A stretch of DNA of 12,732 nt. It comes from Paralcaligenes sp039935015. GTDB taxonomy: Bacteria; Pseudomonadota; Gammaproteobacteria; Burkholderiales; Burkholderiaceae_B. Both the position numbers and the translations under genes were made by a program. Below the pieces are notes generated by a model that worked only from the letters and a program-made list of their open reading frames with translations, did no database searches and had not been told where the DNA came from. This document shows, piece after piece, positions 6,816 through 12,732 of this stretch (position 1 is its first letter; the number at the start of each line of letters is the position of its first letter). Where the stretch lies: NCBI GenBank assembly GCA_039935015.1, contig JBDTLC010000021.1:1-12732 (forward strand). Reading direction: 5' to 3'.

Positions 6816-8237
6816 ATGACACATAAGACCGAAAATCGGATGGGTCTTGTTTCGCTTACCGCTATTACCATCATTAACATGATGGGCTCAGGCATCATCC
6901 TGCTGCCGGCTAATCTGGCCCAGGTCGGCAATATTTCGATATTGTCGTGGGTGGTGACGGCGATTGGGGCAATGCTGCTCGCCTATGCTTTTGCGCGGGC
7001 CGGCACCTATTCCAACCACCAGGGTGGCATGGGAGGCTACGCGGAGTATGCCCACGGCCGCTCCGGCAACTTCATGACCAACTACACTTATTTCGTGTCG
7101 CTGGGCATAGCGAATATCGCTATAGCAGTGACAACCGTGGGCTACGGCGCCTCTTTTCTGGGTGCGCAATTGTCGCCGATCACCACTGCGGCATTAACCA
7201 TCGCCTGTTTGTGGCTGGCTTCAGTGCTCAATTTTGGCGGCCCAAAAATCACAGGCAGGATCGGTAATTTCACCATCTGGGGCGTAATCATCCCGGTGGT
7301 AGGAATTGCGGTGATCGGCTGGTTCTGGTTTGATCCTCAACTCTATGCCGCCGCCTGGAATCCCAAAAACATGCCAACATTTCAGGCCTTGAGCGCCTCG
7401 ATATCCATCACTCTCTGGGCTTTTTTGGGTCTGGAGTCGGCCAGTGCCAATGGCGATGCAGTGGACAACCCGAAGCGTAATGTGCCGTTGGCGGTTTTGA
7501 TAGCGACCGGTTTCACAGCCATTCTCTATATTGCTTCCACCAGCGTCATCGCTGGCATTGTGCCAATTGACCAACTTGCTCATTCCAACGCGCCCTTTGG
7601 GCTCGTGTTTGCACAGATCCTGGATCCGACCGTTGGCAAGATCGTGATTGGCCTGATGGTCATCTCGTGTTTCGGCTCCTTGCTGGGCTGGCAGTTCACC
7701 ATCGCCGAGGTGGCGCGCTCCTCTGCAGTAACGGGCTATTTTCTTCCCTTTTTCGCTAAAGCGACCGCTGCCGGCGCGCCCATCATCGGCATCTGTGTGA
7801 TTACGGGTGCCCAGACCCTGCTCTCTTTGCTGACCATCAGTCCTACCCTCAATGGGCAGTTCACCACCCTGGTGAATCTGGCGGTAATGACTAACTTGAT
7901 TCCGTATATTTTGTCGATGTCCGCGCTCAGTTCCTTACAAAGGACGGAGAATGTACAGCCCCATTCGGCACGAACCGCCAACGTGGTTGCGTTTATTGCG
8001 GGCCTCTACAGTCTGTACGCGCTTTACACAACGGGCACCCAAGCGATGATGTACGGCGGCCTGGTCACTTTTGCTGGCTGGTTGCTGTACAGTCTGGTCG
8101 CTTCAGGGCTGGATCACCACCCCGTACGGCAGCCTGGGACGGGAGAAACGCCTGTGGTTCAGAACTTGGGAGGTCAGCTCACCGCCGTGGGTGCTGCACA
8201 GCAGTCTGCGTATGCGAAACCACGAATTACGGGGTGA
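6816..8237 (+). CDS. potE: Putrescine/ornithine antiporter
   Basis: This inner-membrane APC-superfamily transporter exchanges cytoplasmic putrescine for external ornithine, feeding SpeF and exporting its product. The 473 residues match E. coli PotE (439) along nearly the whole length: NMMGSGIILLP (about 21-31, unwound helix 1 binding site), GGMGGYAEYA, NYTYFVSLGIANIAIA, WGVIIPVVGIAVIGWFWF, TLWAFLGLESASAN (helix 6 site), VIAGIVP, SCFGSLLGWQFTIAEV and NLAVMTNLIPYILSM. About twelve membrane segments are expected. AAGGGG sits before the ATG, overlapping the end of speF, and the gap is three bases, so translation is likely coupled. The C-terminus carries roughly 35 additional polar residues (after about 440) that I do not recall in E. 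coli PotE. Specificity is inferred from similarity and operon context. Confidence 0.95.
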   Translation: MTHKTENRMGLVSLTAITIINMMGSGIILLPANLAQVGNISILSWVVTAIGAMLLAYAFARAGTYSNHQGGMGGYAEYAHGRSGNFMTNYTYFVSLGIANIAIAVTTVGYGASFLGAQLSPITTAALTIACLWLASVLNFGGPKITGRIGNFTIWGVIIPVVGIAVIGWFWFDPQLYAAAWNPKNMPTFQALSASISITLWAFLGLESASANGDAVDNPKRNVPLAVLIATGFTAILYIASTSVIAGIVPIDQLAHSNAPFGLVFAQILDPTVGKIVIGLMVISCFGSLLGWQFTIAEVARSSAVTGYFLPFFAKATAAGAPIIGICVITGAQTLLSLLTISPTLNGQFTTLVNLAVMTNLIPYILSMSALSSLQRTENVQPHSARTANVVAFIAGLYSLYALYTTGTQAMMYGGLVTFAGWLLYSLVASGLDHHPVRQPGTGETPVVQNLGGQLTAVGAAQQSAYAKPRITG

Positions 8238-8521
8238 TTGACACTACCTTTGTAATTTTGCGCCTGATTATAAATGGTGGTATAAACTGACGCATCCGAT
8301 CAATCAAGGTGGCGGACCGTGCCTCAGCCCAACAAACAATCACCGAAGTGCCAAGAGGCTCGCAAGAGTGTGCACACGTTTGGCAGGTGGTACTTAAGCT
8401 GCATGCTTCGCTGGGGTGTATGGTTAAGAGCAAAAAGAACTACCTCATTTTTAGTTGATGCCGCATATCGCAGAAAAGTAGTTCGGCGAATTGTCTGTCT
8501 TTCGGCGCCCTTGCTGGCAAG
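8238..8521. other. Intergenic region between potE and the ABC operon
   Basis: No gene is supported in these 284 bases; a 68-residue GTG frame (8319-8525) has no domain and runs into the next start. It holds a candidate promoter (8258-8286) and a spaced inverted repeat GAACTAC (8437-8443) with GTAGTTC (8478-8484). No strong terminator for speF-potE is visible, so some read-through is possible. Confidence 0.4.
8258..8286 (+). promoter_or_regulatory. Candidate promoter of the ABC transporter operon
   Basis: TTGCGC (8258-8263), a 17-base spacer and TATAAA (8281-8286) match 3/6 and 5/6 of the sigma-70 consensus. The leader to the ATPase start would be about 230 bases, which is long, so a nearer promoter may exist. 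Confidence 0.3.
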
Positions 8522-9319
8522 ATGAGTACGTTGCGTCCAAAACTAAGCGGCCTAGAGCCCACAAAAGACGCCATGGAAACGCTGAAAAAAGAAACGATTG
8601 TCGAGTTCCAGGGAGTATGGAAATACTTTGGTGAACTGGCCGCTCTACAAGATGTCAACTTGACCGTGGGGCGAGGCGAGGTGGTTGTGATTGTTGGCCC
8701 GTCCGGGTCGGGCAAGTCCACGTTGTGCCGAACGATTAACAGACTAGAGATCATTGATAAAGGATCGATATTCGTCGATGGTAAACCACAGCCGGTTGAG
8801 GGAAAAGAACTATACAAGTTCCGCACCGAGGTTGGAATGGTCTTTCAATCGTTCAATCTGTTTTCACACAAATCGATTCTGGAAAACGTGACGCTGGCAC
8901 CGCGCAAAATTCGCGGGCAAGACAAAGCCTCGGCGGAAGATCGTGCCTACCGTCTACTGGACATGGTCGGAATTCGTTCGAAGGCGAATTCGATGCCGGC
9001 GCAGCTTTCAGGAGGGCAACGTCAGCGCGCCGCAATCGCTCGTGCTCTTGCGATGGATCCCAAGGTCATCCTCTTTGACGAACCGACTTCTGCGTTAGAC
9101 CCCGAGTCGACACAAGAGGTTCTGGCGACTATGCAGCAGTTGGCAGAGCAAGGAACGACCATGATTGTTGTTACCCACGAAATGTCATTCGCTAGGTCGT
9201 GCGCCGATCGGGTGGTATTCATGGCGGATGGAGCAATCATCGAGATTGCGGACCCGGAAACTTTCTTCAGTGCGCCAAAGAGTGAGCGCGCTCGTGGCTT
9301 TCTCGCGTCCGTGCGTTGA
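8522..9319 (+). CDS. Amino-acid ABC transporter ATP-binding protein (GluA/GltL type)
   Basis: This is the ATPase that powers a polar amino-acid importer at the inner face of the membrane. Numbered from ATG 8522 (265 residues) it has Walker A GPSGSGKST (59-67), Q-loop Gln109 in MVFQSFNLF, signature LSGGQ (162-166), Walker B VILFDE (182-187), D-loop SALD (190-193) and H-loop His219. MVFQSFNLF and the C-terminal ending FFSAPKSERARGFL are typical of the PAAT (polar amino acid) subfamily. The first conserved strand starts at about residue 27, later than usual, so ATG 8573, giving 248 residues, is an equally possible start; neither has a strong ribosome binding site. The gene leads a four-gene cassette with a binding protein and two permeases. 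The substrate could be glutamate, aspartate or another amino acid; the sequence does not decide. Confidence 0.93.
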   Translation: MSTLRPKLSGLEPTKDAMETLKKETIVEFQGVWKYFGELAALQDVNLTVGRGEVVVIVGPSGSGKSTLCRTINRLEIIDKGSIFVDGKPQPVEGKELYKFRTEVGMVFQSFNLFSHKSILENVTLAPRKIRGQDKASAEDRAYRLLDMVGIRSKANSMPAQLSGGQRQRAAIARALAMDPKVILFDEPTSALDPESTQEVLATMQQLAEQGTTMIVVTHEMSFARSCADRVVFMADGAIIEIADPETFFSAPKSERARGFLASVR

Positions 9320-9340
9320 GAGTGTCTGGTTTCTCTATGG

Positions 9341-9362
9341 GCCGAGGCGCAGACACCCCGGC
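9341..9362 (+). repeat. Stem-loop, copy 1 of a pair around the binding-protein gene
   Basis: GCCGAGG (9341-9347) pairs with CCCCGGC (9356-9362) with one A-C mismatch around loop CGCAGACA. It is closely similar in stem, loop and flank to the stem-loop at 10335-10360. It lies in the 79-base gap after the ATPase gene and has no T-run, so it may be an mRNA-processing or stability element rather than a terminator. Confidence 0.5.
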
Positions 9363-9398
9363 TGTTTGATCACAAGATAGTTAGAAGGAGTGTCGAAT

Positions 9399-10304
9399 AT
9401 GAATTTTATGAAACGATCGCGAATCCTCGTTCCACTGGCCGTTGCCGCCGCCTTTGCGCTGGGCATCAGCGAGTGCGCCGTCGGTGCAGAGCAAACCAAT
9501 GATAAGACCCCGGTCGCGGTTAAGGCGTACCCGGCCGGCACGGCGATGGCCAAAATTCAGCAACGCGGCAAGATCATAGTCGGAGTCAAAGTAGATTTTC
9601 CGCTATTTGGGTTGAAAAACCCGATTACTGGAAAGCTGGAAGGGATGGACATTCAGCTCGCTCAGGGAATCGCCAAGGACTTAACTGGCAGCGCCAGCAA
9701 TATCCAATTCGTCGAAGTCAATAGCGGCAACCGCGAGGTATTCCTGCAACAACACAAAGTGGATATCGTGATCGCGACCTACCCGCCCAATCCGAAGCGC
9801 CAGAAAGCAGTCGATTTCGCCGGACCGTACCTCATGAGCCCGATCGGCACCATGGTGAACAAAGGCGACGATGCCATAAAGAAAGTGTCGGATCTCAATG
9901 GCAAGAATATCTGCGTGACCAAGGGTTCTGGTTCGGAAACTTTCGTGCCGCTCAATGCGCCCAAAGCGAAGTTGACGGTCTTTGGCACGATGACGCAATG
10001 TATGGAAGCACTTGAGCAGAGGCGGGTCGAAGGTGTTACGACAACCCAGAGTATTTTATTGGGACAGATGAGTCAGAATCCGGGCAAGTTCCAGCTTGTA
10101 TCGACGGAACTGCTGAACACGGCTGGGAAGAAGGCCTCGGATAACGACTCTATCGGTTTACCGAAGGGCGATCAGGCGCTACACGATTATCTCGATTCGT
10201 ACCTGAAGAAAATTTTTGCCAACGGTGACTGGAAGAAGATGTATGACAGCACAATTGGCACGGTGATGCCGGGCGACGCGACCCCGCCGCCTATTTTGTA
10301 TTAA
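9399..10304 (+). CDS. Periplasmic amino-acid-binding protein of the ABC importer (family 3)
   Basis: This 301-residue protein captures the amino acid in the periplasm and delivers it to the two permeases. It has a signal peptide: basic start MNFMKRSR, hydrophobic core of about 16 residues, and a likely signal peptidase I site after VGA (Ala30); Cys26 is not in a proper lipobox. The mature part shows the family 3 solute-binding fold: GKIIVGVKVDFPLFG (about 57-71), GMDIQLAQGIAKDL (82-95), VDIVIATYPPNPKRQKAVDFAGPY in the first lobe, then the second lobe with GKNICVTKGSGSE and a C-terminal NGDWKKMYDSTIG block. This arrangement is that of GluB-like proteins. ATG 9399 is chosen because AGAAGGAG ends eight bases before it; a GTG at 9390 overlaps that signal. 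Related stem-loops flank the gene. The ligand is not proven. Confidence 0.93.
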   Translation: MNFMKRSRILVPLAVAAAFALGISECAVGAEQTNDKTPVAVKAYPAGTAMAKIQQRGKIIVGVKVDFPLFGLKNPITGKLEGMDIQLAQGIAKDLTGSASNIQFVEVNSGNREVFLQQHKVDIVIATYPPNPKRQKAVDFAGPYLMSPIGTMVNKGDDAIKKVSDLNGKNICVTKGSGSETFVPLNAPKAKLTVFGTMTQCMEALEQRRVEGVTTTQSILLGQMSQNPGKFQLVSTELLNTAGKKASDNDSIGLPKGDQALHDYLDSYLKKIFANGDWKKMYDSTIGTVMPGDATPPPILY

Positions 10305-10334
10305 AGGAAGGTTTTACATTAAAGGAAAGCGTGT

Positions 10335-10360
10335 AGGGCGGGGCGCAGATGCCCCGCCTT
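10335..10360 (+). repeat. Stem-loop, copy 2 of a pair around the binding-protein gene
   Basis: A strong GC stem, GGCGGGGC (10337-10344) and GCCCCGCC (10351-10358), closes loop GCAGAT and extends by G-T and A-T to 10 bp. It falls between the binding-protein and permease genes, the usual site for a 3' stability hairpin that lets the binding protein be made in excess. The absence of a following T-run argues against full termination. Confidence 0.65.
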
Positions 10361-10414
10361 GCTGTCAAATTTACCCAGGGCGGATTTGCAACCCGTATAT
10401 TTACAGAGGCACAT

Positions 10415-11059
10415 ATGTCGTTCTTGGTCCCCCACCTTGGCGAATTTGCATGGGGCGTTGCATTCACGGTAGGGCTTGTGGTGCTGGGCTGGGTCGGCGC
10501 CATGATACTAGGCACTGTGCTCGCGATAATGCGCGTCAGTTCCATTCGTACAGCACGGGTAGCGGCTGCCACCTACATTTTAGTTTTTCGCAATATCCCC
10601 ATCCCGGTTCAAATGGTGTTATTCGTGTTTGGGTTTCCGCTGCTTGGTATTGTGTTTCCATTGTTTCCTTCGGCCGTGATCGTCCTTATCGCTTATCACG
10701 CTGCTTTTGTTTGTGAGACGCTTCGGTCTGGCCTGAACACTATCGCCGTAGGAGAGCTTGAGGGCATTCGGTCATTAGGGTTTGGTCCGTTCGGTACGAT
10801 GCGCTATCTGGTGCTGCCGCAGGCTTTTGCAGCTGTAGTTCAGCCGATGGGCAATGTGTTGATTTTGTTGGTGAAGAACACTTCGGTGGCCGCAATAGTC
10901 GGAGTCGCGGAGTTGACCTTTACTGCAGACAAAGTGGCCGTTGAAGAGGTACAGGCGTTTATCGTGCTGGGTGGGGCTGCACTTGCTTATGTCGTCATTT
11001 GCGTCATCCTGAAGCGGCTTGTTTCCTCGCTTGAACGTAGCGTCGCCTTTAGCAAATGA
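10415..11059 (+). CDS. Amino-acid ABC transporter permease 1 (GluC/HisM type)
   Basis: One of two inner-membrane subunits of the importer. The 214-residue protein has about five hydrophobic segments and the ATPase-coupling EAA loop in modified form, GELEGIRSLGFGPFGTMRYLVLPQAF (residues 113-138), where EGIRSLG replaces the usual EAARSLG. RNIPIPVQMVLF (about 59-70) matches the RGTPLLVQ-type motif of the family. ATG 10415 is preferred because AGAGG lies seven bases upstream; an in-frame ATG at 10349 would add 22 residues with no membrane character and falls in the stem-loop. The stop overlaps the next start (ATGA), so translation with permease 2 is coupled. Confidence 0.92.
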   Translation: MSFLVPHLGEFAWGVAFTVGLVVLGWVGAMILGTVLAIMRVSSIRTARVAAATYILVFRNIPIPVQMVLFVFGFPLLGIVFPLFPSAVIVLIAYHAAFVCETLRSGLNTIAVGELEGIRSLGFGPFGTMRYLVLPQAFAAVVQPMGNVLILLVKNTSVAAIVGVAELTFTADKVAVEEVQAFIVLGGAALAYVVICVILKRLVSSLERSVAFSK

Positions 11060-11883
11060 GCACAACGACCTTATTCGAGAGGCCTGGGCCTCGTGGCCAG
11101 CGCCGCAACCGAGTGATCGAGATTGTCTCGTGGGTCATTCTGGTCGCCGCGGTGTACCTCATCATCCTGACATTAAACAAGCATGGGGCATTCGACGTCG
11201 CCGCATGGCAACCGTTTGCTTTGTGGGGCGTTTGGAAGCAACTCGGACTTGGTCTGTTCAATAACCTGAGGGCGGCCGCCGTTGGCATGTTGCTGTCCAT
11301 GCTATTTGGCTGCTTCTTGGGTTGCGGGCTTTTGTCGAAGAAAAAAATAGTTCAATACCCTTGTCGCGTATTCACCGATATTTTCAACGGCATTCCGATA
11401 CTGTTGCTGCTATTTTTCACCTCACTGGTACTTCCGTCATGGGGATTACCACTTTCCGATTTCTGGTTTCTGGTGATCGCGTTATCGCTTTACAGCACGG
11501 CTGTAGTTGGAGACCTGGTTCGAGCGGGCGTCCTGGCTGTGCCGCACGGTGAGTCAGAGGCGGCTGCCGCGCTCGGATTCTCTGGACTTCAAAGTATGTG
11601 GCTGATTCTTCTGCCGCAGGCGTTGCGCATGATGAGTCCTGCACTAGTAAGCCAGATGGTGATTGTGTTTAAAGGCACTACATTGGCGTTCGTGCTCGGG
11701 GGCTACTTTGATCTGCTTCGCTCGGCAACCGTGCTCGGCGCATACTTCAGCCGTTCATTGCTGCAAGCCCAGGTTATCGCCGCGATCATGTTCATGCTGG
11801 TAAACATAATTCTGTCGCAAATAGCGGCGGCGATCGAGCGAAAGGAGAAGCGGCGATATGGGGTTCAACCGGTTGAACTCTAG
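11056..11883 (+). CDS. Amino-acid ABC transporter permease 2 (GluD type)
   Basis: The second membrane subunit, 275 residues, starts at ATG 11056, overlapping the stop of permease 1 by four bases. A basic N-terminus (about 1-20) precedes a first membrane helix and a non-membrane stretch ending near residue 65, an N-terminal extension seen in longer members such as GluD and GltJ. The permease core follows: GLFNNLRAAAVGMLLSMLFG, IFNGIPILLLLFF, and the EAA loop GESEAAAALGFSGLQSMWLILLPQAL (165-190). The last residues are charged and cytoplasmic (ERKEKRRYG). As in GluCD-type importers, the two permeases probably form a heterodimer bound to two copies of the ATPase. Confidence 0.92.
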   Translation: MSTTTLFERPGPRGQRRNRVIEIVSWVILVAAVYLIILTLNKHGAFDVAAWQPFALWGVWKQLGLGLFNNLRAAAVGMLLSMLFGCFLGCGLLSKKKIVQYPCRVFTDIFNGIPILLLLFFTSLVLPSWGLPLSDFWFLVIALSLYSTAVVGDLVRAGVLAVPHGESEAAAALGFSGLQSMWLILLPQALRMMSPALVSQMVIVFKGTTLAFVLGGYFDLLRSATVLGAYFSRSLLQAQVIAAIMFMLVNIILSQIAAAIERKEKRRYGVQPVEL

Positions 11884-11903
11884 GGGTTTATAACTAGGCA
11901 TTT

Positions 11904-11926
11904 CCAATAAAAATAGCAAATATTGG
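11904..11926. promoter_or_regulatory. Inverted repeat CCAATA-N11-TATTGG
   Basis: Perfect six-base arms are separated by 11 A/T-rich bases, just after the last permease gene in an AT-rich stretch (about 11885-11950) unlike the surrounding sequence. It could be a weak terminator for the ABC operon or a regulator site for the oxidoreductase gene. A T-run (ATTATTTTT) begins 10 bases later, too far for a classic intrinsic terminator. Confidence 0.3.
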
Positions 11927-12028
11927 TACTTCAACTATTATTTTTGATGTTAGGATTGTGCAAACTGCACGCTTGGGCGTGTCATGGGGTTCAGCTAACC
12001 GGGTTAAATAAGCCGGCAGGAGATACGC

Positions 12029-12732
12029 ATGGAGCACGGGCAGCGCACGCAACAGGAATCTCTCGAAGTCAAGACGACCACTTGCTATATGTGCGCTTGC
12101 CGATGTGGCATACGTGTGCATTTGCGCGACGGCGAAATCCGCTACATCGATGGCAATCCTAATCACCCCCTTAATCAGGGGGTGATCTGCGCCAAGGGTT
12201 CGTCGGGCATTATGAAGCAGTATTCGCCGGCGCGCCTTACCCAGCCACTCATGCGCAAGCCCGGTTCTGAACGTGGTGCGGCGCAGTTCGAACCTGTGTC
12301 GTGGGATCTGGTCTTTTCGGTATTAGAAAAACGCTTGGCCCATTTACGCGCCACCGACCCCAAACAGTTTGCACTGTTTACCGGACGCGACCAGATGCAG
12401 GCGCTAACGGGTTTATTCGCCAAGCAGTTTGGTACCCCGAACTATGCGGCGCATGGCGGCTTTTGCTCGGCCAATATGGCAGCGGGCATGATCTACACGA
12501 TAGGTGGATCGTTCTGGGAGTTCGGCGGGCCCGATCTGGATCAGGCCAAGCTATTCCTAATGATAGGCACCGCTGAAGACCATCATTCAAATCCCCTGAA
12601 AATTGCTATTTCCAAATTTAAGCGCGCGGGTGGCCGCTTTATTGCGATCAACCCGGTTCGAACTGGGTATGCGGCGATTGCCGACGAGTGGGTGCCTATC
12701 CGGCCCGGCACCGATGGGGCGCTGTTCATGGC
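12029..12732 (+). CDS. Molybdopterin oxidoreductase with N-terminal [4Fe-4S] motif, 5' part
   Basis: The gene runs off the window; 234 codons are visible. Near the N-terminus is the cluster motif Cys19-x2-Cys22-x3-Cys26-x27-Cys54, followed by Lys56, the pattern that binds a [4Fe-4S] cluster in formate dehydrogenases, NapA-type nitrate reductases and relatives. An extra Cys24 sits within the motif. The next part is the molybdopterin domain: PARLTQPLMRKPG, SWD, then AHGGFCSANMAAG, where Cys146 lies where NapA and similar enzymes have the Mo-ligating Cys. GTAEDHHSNPLK and NPVRTGYAAIADEWVPIRPGTDGAL complete the visible part. AGGAGA lies six bases before the ATG. There is no twin-arginine leader, so it is probably cytoplasmic. 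The substrate is unknown: formate dehydrogenase-like or assimilatory nitrate reductase-like are both possible. It probably starts its own unit, 145 bases after the permease gene. Confidence 0.9.
   Translation, partial: MEHGQRTQQESLEVKTTTCYMCACRCGIRVHLRDGEIRYIDGNPNHPLNQGVICAKGSSGIMKQYSPARLTQPLMRKPGSERGAAQFEPVSWDLVFSVLEKRLAHLRATDPKQFALFTGRDQMQALTGLFAKQFGTPNYAAHGGFCSANMAAGMIYTIGGSFWEFGGPDLDQAKLFLMIGTAEDHHSNPLKIAISKFKRAGGRFIAINPVRTGYAAIADEWVPIRPGTDGALFM

Noticed and set aside
8238..8274. TTGACA at 8238 with TATAAA at 8269 as a promoter
   Set aside because: Spacing is 25 bases, too long for sigma-70; the pair at 8258 and 8281 has correct spacing.

Overview
The window looks like chromosome from a betaproteobacterium, probably of the Burkholderiales. 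This is an inference from gene content: a short collagen-like lipoprotein, a VIT-family transporter, an amino-acid ABC cassette in the order ATPase-binding protein-permease-permease, and a molybdopterin oxidoreductase. Base composition looks moderately GC-rich by eye. No insertion sequence, integrase, tRNA, rRNA or CRISPR array was found.

Layout. Positions 1-642 hold the 3' end of an ApbE-type flavin transferase. It converges on a VIT/CCC1-type metal transporter (748-1437, minus), with a hairpin between the two. A short fragment resembling cytochrome b561 follows (1604-1876), then about 1.2 kb with no convincing gene. A small unassigned protein with a CsbD-like C-terminus (3060-3518) and a collagen-like lipoprotein (3865-4158, minus) come next. 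A divergent intergenic region of about 470 bases with palindromes and an attenuator-like hairpin leads into the metabolic part of the window.

The core is an ornithine decarboxylase (speF) and putrescine/ornithine antiporter (potE) pair, three bases apart. Decarboxylation of ornithine consumes a cytoplasmic proton, and exchange of putrescine for ornithine renews the substrate, so together they form the classic ornithine-dependent acid-stress and putrescine module. About 285 bases downstream lies a complete polar amino-acid ABC importer: ATPase, periplasmic binding protein and two permeases. Two related stem-loops flank the binding-protein gene and could set its expression relative to the rest. 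The window ends inside the 5' part of a molybdopterin/[4Fe-4S] oxidoreductase of unknown substrate.

I see no clearly new multi-gene system. The points most worth checking are the speF leader (hairpin, two overlapping micro-ORFs, palindromes), the repeated stem-loops around the binding-protein gene, the collagen-like lipoprotein and the unassigned molybdoenzyme.
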